From: Pseudomonas japonica
Lineage (GTDB): Bacteria > Pseudomonadota > Gammaproteobacteria > Pseudomonadales > Pseudomonadaceae
Assembly: GCF_900188455.1 (NCBI RefSeq)
Contig: NZ_FZOL01000006.1
Location: forward strand, 224,138-288,137
Reading direction: 5' to 3'
Length of the DNA: 64,000 nucleotides
Within the stretch, counting starts at the first letter, position 1. The number at the start of each line of letters is the position of its first letter. The translations under genes were made by a program, and so were the position numbers. The notes under the pieces were generated by a model that saw nothing but the letters and a program-made list of their open reading frames with translations, did not search any database and had not been told where the DNA came from. Positions 1 through 8,804 of this stretch are shown here, in pieces.

Positions 1-44
1 CAATGGGGCCTCTTGGCTTGCACGAACCCTGTAATTGGATGGGC

Positions 45-163
45 TCGTCGTGTGACGAACCACCGCGAAAGGACCGCGCAGCGGTCCCCGATAGCGGTCA
101 GGTCTGGGACCGCTGCGCAGTCCTTTCGCAGTGGTTCGTCACACGACAAGCCAGCTCCTACAA
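45..163. repeat. Inverted pair of REP elements (BIME), long-arm type
   Basis: Two head-to-head copies of the same REP sequence. One copy reads tcgtgtgacgaaccaccgcg, then an aaggaccgc/gcggtcc hairpin; the other is its mirror image and ends in the ccagctcctac tail. Both copies carry the extra tcgtgtgacga mini-palindrome that short-arm REPs elsewhere in the window lack. It lies upstream of ligA in the partial intergenic DNA at the left edge. No gene is seen in bases 1-260. Confidence 0.85.
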
Positions 164-215
164 GACCCGCGCAAGCCCCAGGGTCTTTGTCCTCGAATGC
201 AGGCCTCCCAACTGA

Positions 216-2618
<2,403 letters not shown>

Positions 2619-2632
2619 CGCCGTGGCGGGAC

Positions 2633-2658
2633 AAGTCATTGAGAAATGATGACTTTTT
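2633..2658 (+). terminator. Rho-independent terminator after ligA
   Basis: A 7-bp stem (aagtcat/atgactt) is followed by a run of T, 15 bases after the ligA stop codon. It separates ligA from the ffs promoter. Confidence 0.7.
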
Positions 2659-2671
2659 CTCGCCGCAGAGG

Positions 2672-2699
2672 TTGTAACTCTGTCTCAGACCGGTACAAT
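2672..2699 (+). promoter_or_regulatory. Sigma-70 promoter of ffs
   Basis: TTGTAA (2672-2677) and TACAAT (2694-2699) are separated by 16 bases, about 30 bases before the SRP RNA 5' end. The short transcribed leader holds a perfect gctcgtca/tgacgagc hairpin (2706-2723), presumably removed during 5' maturation. Confidence 0.6.
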
Positions 2700-2731
2700 G
2701 GCGCGGCTCGTCACCTGACGAGCTGCGTTAT

Positions 2732-2841
2732 GGTGGCCCCATCGGTCCCCCCGCAACGATTACCCGTTAACCTGGTCAGGCCCGGAAGGGAGCAGCCACA
2801 GCGGGAACATTGTGTGCCGGGGTGTGGCTGGTGGGGCCGCC
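2732..2841 (+). ncRNA. ffs: 4.5S signal recognition particle RNA
   Basis: This is the RNA core of the signal recognition particle. It binds Ffh and targets nascent membrane proteins to FtsY. The diagnostic apical domain (ggtcaggcccggaaggg, then agcagcc) is present at 2777-2799. The ends pair as GGTGGCCCC with GGGGCCGCC, giving the usual single long hairpin of about 110 nt. The boundaries come from that terminal pairing. A good promoter lies upstream and a weak hairpin downstream. Confidence 0.96.
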
Positions 2842-2853
2842 TCCATTTCATAG

Positions 2854-2873
2854 ATCCTTGAATTCTCAAGGAT
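2854..2873 (+). terminator. Hairpin downstream of ffs
   Basis: A perfect 8-bp stem (ATCCTTGA/TCAAGGAT) with an ATTC loop lies 12 bases after the mature RNA. The T-run is short, so it may be a terminator or a processing stem. Confidence 0.5.
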
Positions 2874-3211
2874 TTCTCGCTCAAAAAACCTAGAAGTGGA
2901 CCAGTGCCGTAGAACACCTGAGTGGTGTGCTGTGATGGGCGTTCTATCCTCCATTCATCTTGGTCCTCAATCCCGATCAATAGCAGATTTGTCTGTTCCT
3001 TCGCTATCAAGCCATTCAGTTTGTAACCTCTCAGTCATGAACCTGTGACATCCGGCCAGTGACGTGCCGTTGTTCGGCTTTGTAGCTGAGTGCGGATGCT
3101 GAGCAGCTATCGACGTGAGCGAAGTGGCAGGTCAGCACTGGCCATCAGCCACCGTGTACAATGCAGTGAATCGACAGGTCTCGTTGGCCTTACACGCATA
3201 GAAGGGGTGCC
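2874..3211. other. Intergenic spacer without a recognisable gene
   Basis: About 340 bases where base composition falls from the G+C-rich core toward the A+T-richer island. No credible coding frame on either strand. A TACAAT -10-like hexamer near 3157 could serve the AbiJ-like gene. I looked for direct repeats of the ffs 3' end that would mark an integration site and saw none. Confidence 0.4.
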
Positions 3212-4062
3212 ATGGTGACAATGGATTTCTCTCAGCGAATGGGCTTGGCTCCCGTTCATAAAGTCGCACAGACTGAAAGTATTGATGGCGAGTTACTCGT
3301 ATCTTTGTGGAATGTGGTATGCCTGCAGTTGTTCTCTAAATATCGATCTAATAATCATCTTGGGATAGATGACCTTTCACAATCTAACTTTAATGCATTG
3401 GCTCTGAAGGTGTATTCAGGCTTTCTTAAGAAACCTATTGATTTTATGCCGGATAGCTGGGAGTCAATTAGGCAGGAGTTGAGAGGGTTTTTTTTAAATC
3501 CCCTTGGCATCGGGTCTACAGCTTCATGGAGTTTTTGGTAGCTATTAACTACAGTAATACTTCAGGTCAGCTTGTTGGTGAGTTCAATAAGGTTCTAGAA
3601 CGGGAGAACTCAGCTTATCGGTTTGTGTCGGGATGCATTACTCCTATTTCTTCGTCCGAGGAAGTTGAGGAGGTCGAGTCAGCAATTCGCAACTCGGATC
3701 GCTACGCGGGTGTTAGAACTCACATTCAAACTGCGTTGGGCTTGCTTACTGACAGAGAAAATCCTGATTATCGAAACTCGATAAAAGAAAGCATTAGTGC
3801 CGTTGAGTCTCTTGCCAAAAAACTGGTTGGCGATGAGAAAGACACGCTAGGTAATGCTCTCAAGATACTGGAAGATAAACATAATTTGCATGCAAGCATG
3901 AAGTCGGCATTTTTGAAGCTTTACGGCTACACAAGTGATGCTGGAGGAATAAGGCATGCACTGATGGATGGCTCTGCCACTCCAACAAAAGCTGACGCCC
4001 GATTCATGCTGATTTGCTGCTCGGCCTTCATAAACTTTGTAATCGACAGCATTGATGAATAA
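3212..4062 (+). pseudogene. AbiJ_NTD4-like abortive-infection gene, split by a -1 frameshift
   Basis: Two overlapping frames together make one protein of about 283 residues. The first (3212-3541) starts MVTMDFSQRMGL and has the early SLWN motif. The second (usable from about 3496 to 4062) has the conserved PDYRNSIKESISAVE, TLG, KLYGYTSDAGGIRHAL and SAFINF segments of the AbiJ N-terminal-domain-4 family (recalled, not searched). The frames join exactly at an eight-T tract (3488-3495). Reading one extra base there gives GFF-KSPWHRVYSFMEFL, the expected family sequence. The tract contains U UUU UUA in the zero frame, a classic -1 slippery heptamer. It may therefore be a mutation, a phase-variable tract, programmed frameshifting or a sequencing error. 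Base use is A+T-rich, unlike the neighbours, which suggests transfer. AbiJ-type proteins are linked to phage defence. Confidence 0.75.
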
Positions 4063-4254
4063 GCACCTAGAATAATTAAACTCAGTAGTACAGAGGTTTT
4101 GCCATAGTTACTACCATGACCCCTATTCTCGTAGTCGCTCGACGGCTCCAGTTACTAAACCGGCTAAAGCTCTCGGTAATGGTAGTCTTGTGCTGTAATT
4201 GAGTCTAACTATAGGCTTTTCAATCATGGGAATATAACCTTAGAATTTCTTTTC

Positions 4255-4611
4255 ATGGTTTTTTTGTTTGCTTGTTCCACTGGCATGGGTATGCTGGCGA
4301 ACTCGAAAGGGCGAGGATTTTAGGGGTATGCGCTGCTGTCTCTTATCACTTCTCCTCTCCTTGGGCTAGTCGTTGCTCTCATAGTCAGCGATTTGTATAA
4401 GGACGCGGCAAAAAAGCAGGAGCAGGCAGCTCAAAATGAACGTCATTTAGAGTCATTAAAAGCTGTTGCTCGCTCGAATACCGTCGCATCATCGACTCAA
4501 GAAAATATGTCTGTAGCTGATGAGCTTGAAGAGTTAGCTTCCCTGAAAGAATGGGGCATATTGACTGAGGATGAATTTGCGACCAAGAAAGCACAGCAAC
4601 TAAAAAGTTAA
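4255..4611 (+). pseudogene. Small membrane protein with SHOCT domain, interrupted by an amber codon
   Basis: The reading frame from ATG 4255 encodes a short hydrophobic start and ANSKGRGF. It then meets TAG at 4321-4323, resumes with a transmembrane segment (LLSLITSPLLGLVVAL) and a charged linker, and ends in a SHOCT domain (ELEELASLKEWGILTEDEF, last 35 residues). In related proteins an SKGR-x-F/W-G pattern precedes the membrane segment, so the stop probably replaces Trp (TGG to TAG). A shorter product from TTG 4390 or later could still be made and would keep the SHOCT domain without the membrane anchor. Function is unknown. It lies in the A+T-rich island between the AbiJ-like gene and a transposase remnant. 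Confidence 0.6.
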
Positions 4612-4700
4612 AGAAGGCGTCCCGTGCGGCGAGGCGTGTTGAAGAGGTCCGCGACCAACCCCCAGTCGGCGTCGGAAATTTCGTATCGCTGTTTGGGCAT
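4608..4700 (-). pseudogene. IS5-type transposase N-terminal remnant
   Basis: Thirty codons reading MPKQRYEISDADWGL, then VADLF and TPRRTGR, before the frame ends. This is the start of an IS5-family DDE transposase, in which RTGR is normally followed by PR and the body of the enzyme. The break coincides with the 3' end of the SHOCT gene, so everything after residue 28 was lost by deletion. It is non-functional. It marks past IS activity beside two damaged genes. Confidence 0.7.
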
Positions 4701-4778
4701 GGCAGAGCCTTGCGCTGAAAAGGCCAGAACTCTACGGAAACTCAGGTGGACTGGGGCGTTGGCGGAATTTCAAAGGTT

Positions 4779-5237
4779 TCATGCAGAGCCTAGTTCGAAT
4801 GGCGAGTCGAATGACCAACCTGCTGCTACCAAACGCTCTTTCAATAACCGTTTTGCGTTGTATGTATCGATGATCGCTTCTGCCTGAGTCACTGCTTTTC
4901 GACAGTGCTCAAATCGCATCGCCCAGTCCATCTTGACAATGCTTTGATCGCAATTTTCTGGTCTGAGGGTGAATGGATGGGGTTGAGTTTCAACTTCTTT
5001 CCATGCCTCCGGCATCGCCCACGCAGGACTATCAAACCACCGCTGCATCAAAGCAGCCGCAGTCTCCCAACCCATATTGCGCATGGCGCCGGGCAGGCGC
5101 GTCAGCGCCAGTCGGTTGATCACGATCTTCTTGGGGGGATGGTCTTTACCGGGCGCGGTATCCAGTGTCGCGTTGGGCAGGGCAAACAGGGTGTCTGGAC
5201 CCAGTGCGTTGGTTTGTTCGAAGTCGTTCAGGGACAT
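4779..5237 (-). CDS. DUF6402-like protein, C-terminally shortened
   Basis: A 152-residue protein with the segments LPGAMRNMGWETAAALMQRWF and PAWAMPEAWK, which I associate with the DUF6402 family found next to PAAR genes. Family members are, as I recall, near 300 residues and continue past an F-x-LG segment. Here the frame stops right after FELGSA, close to the transposase remnant, so the 3' half was probably lost. It follows the PAAR gene by 5 bases and should be co-transcribed. Its role is unknown. Linkage to PAAR suggests a type VI secretion effector or accessory, but no catalytic motif was seen. Confidence 0.55.
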   Translation of the reverse strand: MSLNDFEQTNALGPDTLFALPNATLDTAPGKDHPPKKIVINRLALTRLPGAMRNMGWETAAALMQRWFDSPAWAMPEAWKEVETQPHPFTLRPENCDQSIVKMDWAMRFEHCRKAVTQAEAIIDTYNAKRLLKERLVAAGWSFDSPFELGSA

Positions 5238-5242
5238 GGGGA

Positions 5243-5842
5243 TTACTCCAGGAGCGGCGCCGGGGCGCTGGTGGCGACGTTCAGGTGGGTGGCTTGAGCG
5301 CTGTAGCAGATATGGCTGTAGCCCTCCGGGTTGAGGGTGTCGCCGGCAAGGCAGGCGCCGTTTCGCAGTAGGGCGTAGTCATGGGTTGGGCAGGGCATGT
5401 TCCATTGATCGACCAACTGGAAGGCGCCGCTGCAACGTTCGATATCGAGGTCTTGAGGAGTTCTGCTCGCTGAATGCGCAGCCGTTGCGGCTGGCGCAGG
5501 CCGGAAGTCGTTTCCAGGTTGGCTCGAATCTCTGCCTTGCGAGCCAGCAGGCAGCGGATCGTCTTCGTAGTCGTAGGTCATGAAGCTGATCGAGGGGATC
5601 AGCTTTGCCCGGCAGGGACAGGAACTGAAACTGTGCAGTGTCCCCGCCGCTTTTCGACCGTTGCTGGTGAATCTTTCGATCCCGCCGATGATCGTGTAGA
5701 CCCTGCCGGTGACCCCGCAGGTGACCTGGTGACCTTCGCGGGCGTGGGCGAAGCCGAACATGTTGATGTGAGTGTCGCCCTCGACGACGCTGCCGCCGCA
5801 GGTGGTCTTGTCGCCCAGGGCGATGAAATTTCCTTTAGCCAT
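5243..5842 (-). CDS. PAAR-domain protein with C-terminal extension
   Basis: PAAR proteins form the sharp cone on the VgrG spike of the type VI secretion system and carry effectors. The 199-residue product starts MAKGNFIALGDKTTCGG. Residues 1 to about 90 are a PAAR domain (HAREGHQVTCGVTGR and IGGI). The remaining roughly 110 residues hold an unassigned Cys-containing segment (CSGAF, MPCPTHDYALLRNG, HICYSAQ). ATG 5842 was preferred to a longer frame opening at 6118, because the PAAR domain begins there and the upstream part crosses a REP. The DUF6402-like gene follows in a likely operon. No other type VI genes are in the window, so this is an orphan cargo locus. Confidence 0.8.
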   Translation of the reverse strand: MAKGNFIALGDKTTCGGSVVEGDTHINMFGFAHAREGHQVTCGVTGRVYTIIGGIERFTSNGRKAAGTLHSFSSCPCRAKLIPSISFMTYDYEDDPLPAGSQGRDSSQPGNDFRPAPAATAAHSASRTPQDLDIERCSGAFQLVDQWNMPCPTHDYALLRNGACLAGDTLNPEGYSHICYSAQATHLNVATSAPAPLLE

Positions 5843-6023
5843 CGGGCCTCCAGTCCTTATGCGCCAGTCGCTGGATCGGGCGCGGATTTTGGTAATGGAT
5901 GGCAGTGGCTGTTCTCTGGTCTGAAGGACTCTGCCGTCCGAAAGGCCAGAGGATGGGGGTAATAGGGAGAGAAAGAAGTAGGAAGGATCTGCAGATTGCT
6001 GGGGAATTGTCTGTTTGATGTAC

Positions 6024-6067
6024 TGGGACCGCCCTGCGGTCCTTCGCGGGCAAGCCGCGCTCCTACG
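6024..6067. repeat. Single REP element, short-arm type
   Basis: gggaccgccctgcggtcc followed by ttcgcgggcaagccgcgctcctacg. It has the same hairpin, core and tail as the other REPs, but is unpaired. It sits upstream of the PAAR gene. Confidence 0.8.
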
Positions 6068-6088
6068 AGCGATATGGACAGGCCAGAG

Positions 6089-6113
6089 GGCCGCGGAGAC
6101 AAGCTCCGCGGCC
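6089..6113. terminator. Strong GC hairpin at the 3' end of the small DUF gene
   Basis: A perfect 9-bp stem ggccgcgga/tccgcggcc with a 7-base loop, 5 bases beyond the stop of the minus-strand gene at 6119. The T-run is poor, so it may act as a 3' stabiliser or a Rho-assisted terminator. Confidence 0.5.
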
Positions 6114-6118
6114 TTCAT

Positions 6119-6358
6119 TCACACCGGTACGGCCACCGACGAAGCCGACAGCGCAACCGACAGCAATGCCTTGCTAATTCTCATATTCAGCAGGGCATTG
6201 CTGAGCATCATCTGATGCCTTTCGGTGGGCAGGTCGGGGAGGGAGGAGGCGGCGTGGATGGCCCGTTTCAGGTGTTCTTCGGCTTTGCGGACGGCCTCTT
6301 CATGGTGAAGGCCGGGGCCGACGCAGAGGACGGGCGGATCGGGGACGAGCTTTTTCAT
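6119..6358 (-). CDS. Small Pseudomonas DUF protein (DUF6124/DUF3077-like N-terminus)
   Basis: A 79-residue protein starting MKKLVPDPPVLCV, with a helical body (HEEAVRKAEEHLKRAI) and an Ala/Ser-rich end. The opening resembles a class of small Pseudomonas proteins of unknown function that I know as DUF6124/DUF3077-like. The assignment is from memory and uncertain. No signal peptide or catalytic motif is visible. Its 5' leader holds a candidate structured RNA (6396-6529), which suggests post-transcriptional control. A GC hairpin follows its stop. Confidence 0.6.
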   Translation of the reverse strand: MKKLVPDPPVLCVGPGLHHEEAVRKAEEHLKRAIHAASSLPDLPTERHQMMLSNALLNMRISKALLSVALSASSVAVPV

Positions 6359-6395
6359 GGCATATCACTCATTGAGATTGAGTTAGCCACTTTCG

Positions 6396-6529
6396 CTGCT
6401 AAACGATGGGTGGCGACTGTACGTGGGTTAGCAGACCGGTCAATGAGCGAACCCGGCGCACCCGAAGGTGCCCACACATACAGCCGCCATAACTGGCCGC
6501 TGGTGATCGCTCAGGGAACGGACTGCTAA
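6396..6529 (-). ncRNA. Candidate multi-branched RNA leader with a switch-like alternative stem
   Basis: Read on the minus strand, four helices nest. P1 is TTAGCAG (6529-6523) with CTGCTAA (6434-6428). P2 is TGAGCGA (6513-6507) with TCGCTCA (6450-6444). P3 is cagcggcc/ggcggctg (6502-6481, one mismatch). P4 is GCACC-UUCG-GGUGC (6471-6458), an extra-stable tetraloop. A second TTAGCAG at 6402-6396 can compete for the same CTGCTAA strand, as in a riboswitch. The element ends about 40 bases before the small DUF gene. I recall similar sequence before other such genes in Pseudomonas, but this is unverified. Confidence 0.5.
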
Positions 6530-6692
6530 TCCGGTCGTTGATTTGGCAACGACCGGCGAAGAGTAGGTACCGTTTCCAGGGGACGCAACCGCCAGGCGGG
6601 GTTGGGGAGTATGCTTGGGAAATTGCCTACAAGAAAGTCGGAGATCGATGAAGTTTCTGGGTAAATGCAACATCTTGTGATGCGCATGAAAG

Positions 6693-6717
6693 AGCCGGCG
6701 GCAGCGATCCGCCGGCT
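6693..6717 (-). terminator. Hairpin terminator of the phosphatase-like gene
   Basis: A perfect 9-bp stem agccggcgg/ccgccggct with a 7-base loop, 17 bases past the stop of the minus-strand gene at 6734. It has a short pyrimidine tail in that direction. Confidence 0.55.
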
Positions 6718-6733
6718 TGCGGGGGGAGGGAAC

Positions 6734-7624
6734 TCAGCTACTCGCCGGCAAGCACGCCGCAATCAGCTCGCCATCGATGTTCTTCGTATAGATGTAGTTG
6801 CAGTACGCCTGTGTCACCGGAATATCCACGCCGCCCGGTGGCGAGTCGTTGCTGGGGGCGGCGCGTCCGGCCGCGGCCTGGGCCTTGGCCAGGGTGCAGG
6901 GCACGCCGTTGCTCGCGGGCAGGTCGAGGGCGGCCAGGTTGCTGCCGAAGGTCATCAGGTAGCCAGCCACCGCCGCGCCAGTGCGGTTCACGCCCGAATC
7001 ACAGTGAACATAGATGATCGCGTTGGTGATCGCCTGCAGCGTCGCAGGTACGCCGGGCAGGTTGGGGGTCTGGTTCTGCAGGGCATTCCAGATCGCCGGG
7101 ACCAGTGCGCTGTAGTTGAAACCTTCATTGCTCGTCCCCGGGCCAATGGAGTTGGCGGGGGACGGGTTCCAGGTCGCGCCGACGCTCTGCAGCAGCGAAC
7201 TGCCCAATGCCTGGATCGGCCAGTACATCATCGTGGTGCCGGCGGCGACCCCGCTGTTGGTGGCGCTGAAGTAGACCGGATAAGGACCCGAGTTGCCGTT
7301 GGGGGTGGGGCTGCCCTCGGCGAACCAGGCGATCTCGGACTCGACGATCTTCTGGTCCTTTTCGCTGCCGAAGCCGATCAGGCAGAAGTCGATCACCATG
7401 GGGTTGGCGCTGAGGGTGATGCCCGTGCTGGCGAAGTTTTCATCGCTCTTGATGGCTGCGATCAGGTCGGCAATGACGAAGGGATCGCCCGCTTCCGTCT
7501 TGGCACCGAAGGCAGAGCTGCCACGGACCAGGATGTTGTTGAAGTAGCTGTTGTAGTCCACAACCCGAACTGAACCGGGGATGAAGTTGCCGTGTCCATG
7601 AATCTTTTTGTCGGTGGTCGTCAT
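6734..7624 (-). CDS. Cys-based protein tyrosine/dual-specificity phosphatase-like protein
   Basis: The 296-residue product has a complete phosphatase P-loop, HCDSGVNRTG, at residues 207-216, with nucleophile Cys208 and Arg214 in the C-x5-R spacing. It would cleave phosphate esters through a phosphocysteine intermediate; the substrate is unknown. A candidate general acid is not obvious. No signal peptide is seen: the protein starts MTTTDKKIHGHG, so it is probably cytoplasmic or exported by an unrecognised route. ATG 7624 follows an aagagag ribosome-binding site; a longer frame to 7711 has no such support. The gene is single, with its own terminator. Its promoter region has a 10-bp direct repeat. 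Phosphatases of this look often occur in bacterial effectors or polyphosphate/inositol phosphate enzymes, and I cannot decide which. Confidence 0.7.
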   Translation of the reverse strand: MTTTDKKIHGHGNFIPGSVRVVDYNSYFNNILVRGSSAFGAKTEAGDPFVIADLIAAIKSDENFASTGITLSANPMVIDFCLIGFGSEKDQKIVESEIAWFAEGSPTPNGNSGPYPVYFSATNSGVAAGTTMMYWPIQALGSSLLQSVGATWNPSPANSIGPGTSNEGFNYSALVPAIWNALQNQTPNLPGVPATLQAITNAIIYVHCDSGVNRTGAAVAGYLMTFGSNLAALDLPASNGVPCTLAKAQAAAGRAAPSNDSPPGGVDIPVTQAYCNYIYTKNIDGELIAACLPASS

Positions 7625-7669
7625 GACAGCTCTCTTTCTTACTTCAGGGTAAGGGGAGGTGGCGTTGGC

Positions 7670-7713
7670 AGTGGCACATCGATGTGACCGGGGCCGGTTG
7701 TAGAGTGGCACAT
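7670..7713. promoter_or_regulatory. Tandem 10-bp repeats upstream of the phosphatase-like gene
   Basis: AGTGGCACAT occurs at 7670-7679 and again at 7704-7713, start-to-start 34 bp. This is close to three helical turns, on the promoter side of the gene starting at 7624. It could be an activator or repressor site. It does not fit the sigma-54 spacing. Confidence 0.35.
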
Positions 7714-7764
7714 TGCTATGTTTTCGCTAGGAGAAAATTGAGGGCTTCGATGCTGCATGGGGTC

Positions 7765-8658
7765 TCACGCATTCGGCCACTTCTCCAACAGAATCGACAC
7801 GAACTTCTCCGCCGCCGGCGACAACGACGCCCCCCGCCGATACACCAGCCCCAGCGTGCGGGTCACCTGCGGCTCCACCAGCGGCACGCTCACCAGTGTC
7901 GGGTGATCCGCGGTCGGCATCGCCAGGCTCGGCATGGCCGATACCCCCAGGCCCGCTTCCACCATGCCCAGCGATGTCGACAGGTGTTGCACCTCGTAGA
8001 ACCACTTGGGCCGGATGTTCAGCCCGGACAGGGCATGGTCGAGGAGGATCCGGTTGCCGCTCAGCCGACCCACGCCGATCAGGCGGTAGTCCACCAGTTC
8101 GCTCCAGGTGATCGAGGCACGCTTCGCCAGCTCATGGTCGCGACGGCAGGCGAGGACGAAATGCTCCTGGACCAGCGGCACGAATTCGATGTCCGGGTGC
8201 TGGCCGCTCATCATGTTGATGCCAAAGTCGGCTTCGCCGCGCAGCACGGCCTCGAGCCCGTCGTTGGCGCTGAGGTCGAGCAGGCGGATGCGGATCTTCG
8301 GGTACTGGTCGTTGTAGACGCGGATCACCGACGGCAGGAAGTAGAAGGCCGCCGTGGGGATGCAGGCGAGGGTGACCTGGCCGCTCTGGCGCTCGGCCAG
8401 TTCGCGGATGCTCAGGATCGAATCCTCGAAGTCGTCCAGCAACCGCCGCGCCTTGGGCAGGAAGTCCCGCCCGACACTGGTCAGGCCGACCCGACGGGTG
8501 GTGCGCTCCAGCAGCGGCGTGCCCAGCCCTTCTTCCAGCTTCTTGATCCGCCGGCTCAGTGCCGGCTGCGACAGGTGCAAGGCTTCCGCCGCCTCGTGGA
8601 AGCTGCCGAGTTCGGCGATTTTGACGAAAGATCGAAGATCCTGAAGCTCGTATTCCAT
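7765..8658 (-). CDS. LysR-family transcriptional regulator
   Basis: A 297-residue LysR-type regulator. An N-terminal winged helix-turn-helix (LRSFVKIAELGSFHEAAEAL, then SQPALSRRIKKLE) is followed by a periplasmic-binding-protein-like effector domain starting near residue 90. It is divergent from the isomerase gene at 8805 with 146 bases between them, the classic arrangement for a LysR regulator controlling its neighbour and itself. The inducer is probably a tri- or dicarboxylate, judged from the cluster it faces. A GalR/TtdR-like role is possible. The intergenic region is A+T-rich with several attgat/atcaat half-sites, but I could not define a single T-N11-A operator. Confidence 0.85.
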   Translation of the reverse strand: MEYELQDLRSFVKIAELGSFHEAAEALHLSQPALSRRIKKLEEGLGTPLLERTTRRVGLTSVGRDFLPKARRLLDDFEDSILSIRELAERQSGQVTLACIPTAAFYFLPSVIRVYNDQYPKIRIRLLDLSANDGLEAVLRGEADFGINMMSGQHPDIEFVPLVQEHFVLACRRDHELAKRASITWSELVDYRLIGVGRLSGNRILLDHALSGLNIRPKWFYEVQHLSTSLGMVEAGLGVSAMPSLAMPTADHPTLVSVPLVEPQVTRTLGLVYRRGASLSPAAEKFVSILLEKWPNA

Positions 8659-8804
8659 GAATGCACGCCTGTAGCAGTCAAAAGATATTGATGCGCTAAA
8701 CGAAATAATAGCGACGATCTTTGCATTGGATTGATTTATCCGTGGGTGTCACTCTTTCTCCCACAACATCAATTATGCCGATTGATCAGTGAGAGTCAGT
8801 AGTC

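Noticed and set aside
2711..3010. Minus-strand frame across ffs
   Set aside because: Overlaps the SRP RNA completely and has no protein similarity that I recognise.
2842..4700. Integrated element with attachment sites at ffs
   Set aside because: No integrase gene and no direct repeat of the ffs end was seen at the far side, so site-specific integration is not supported.
7670..7720. Sigma-54 promoter suggested by TGGCAC
   Set aside because: No TTGC element at the required spacing after either TGGCAC.
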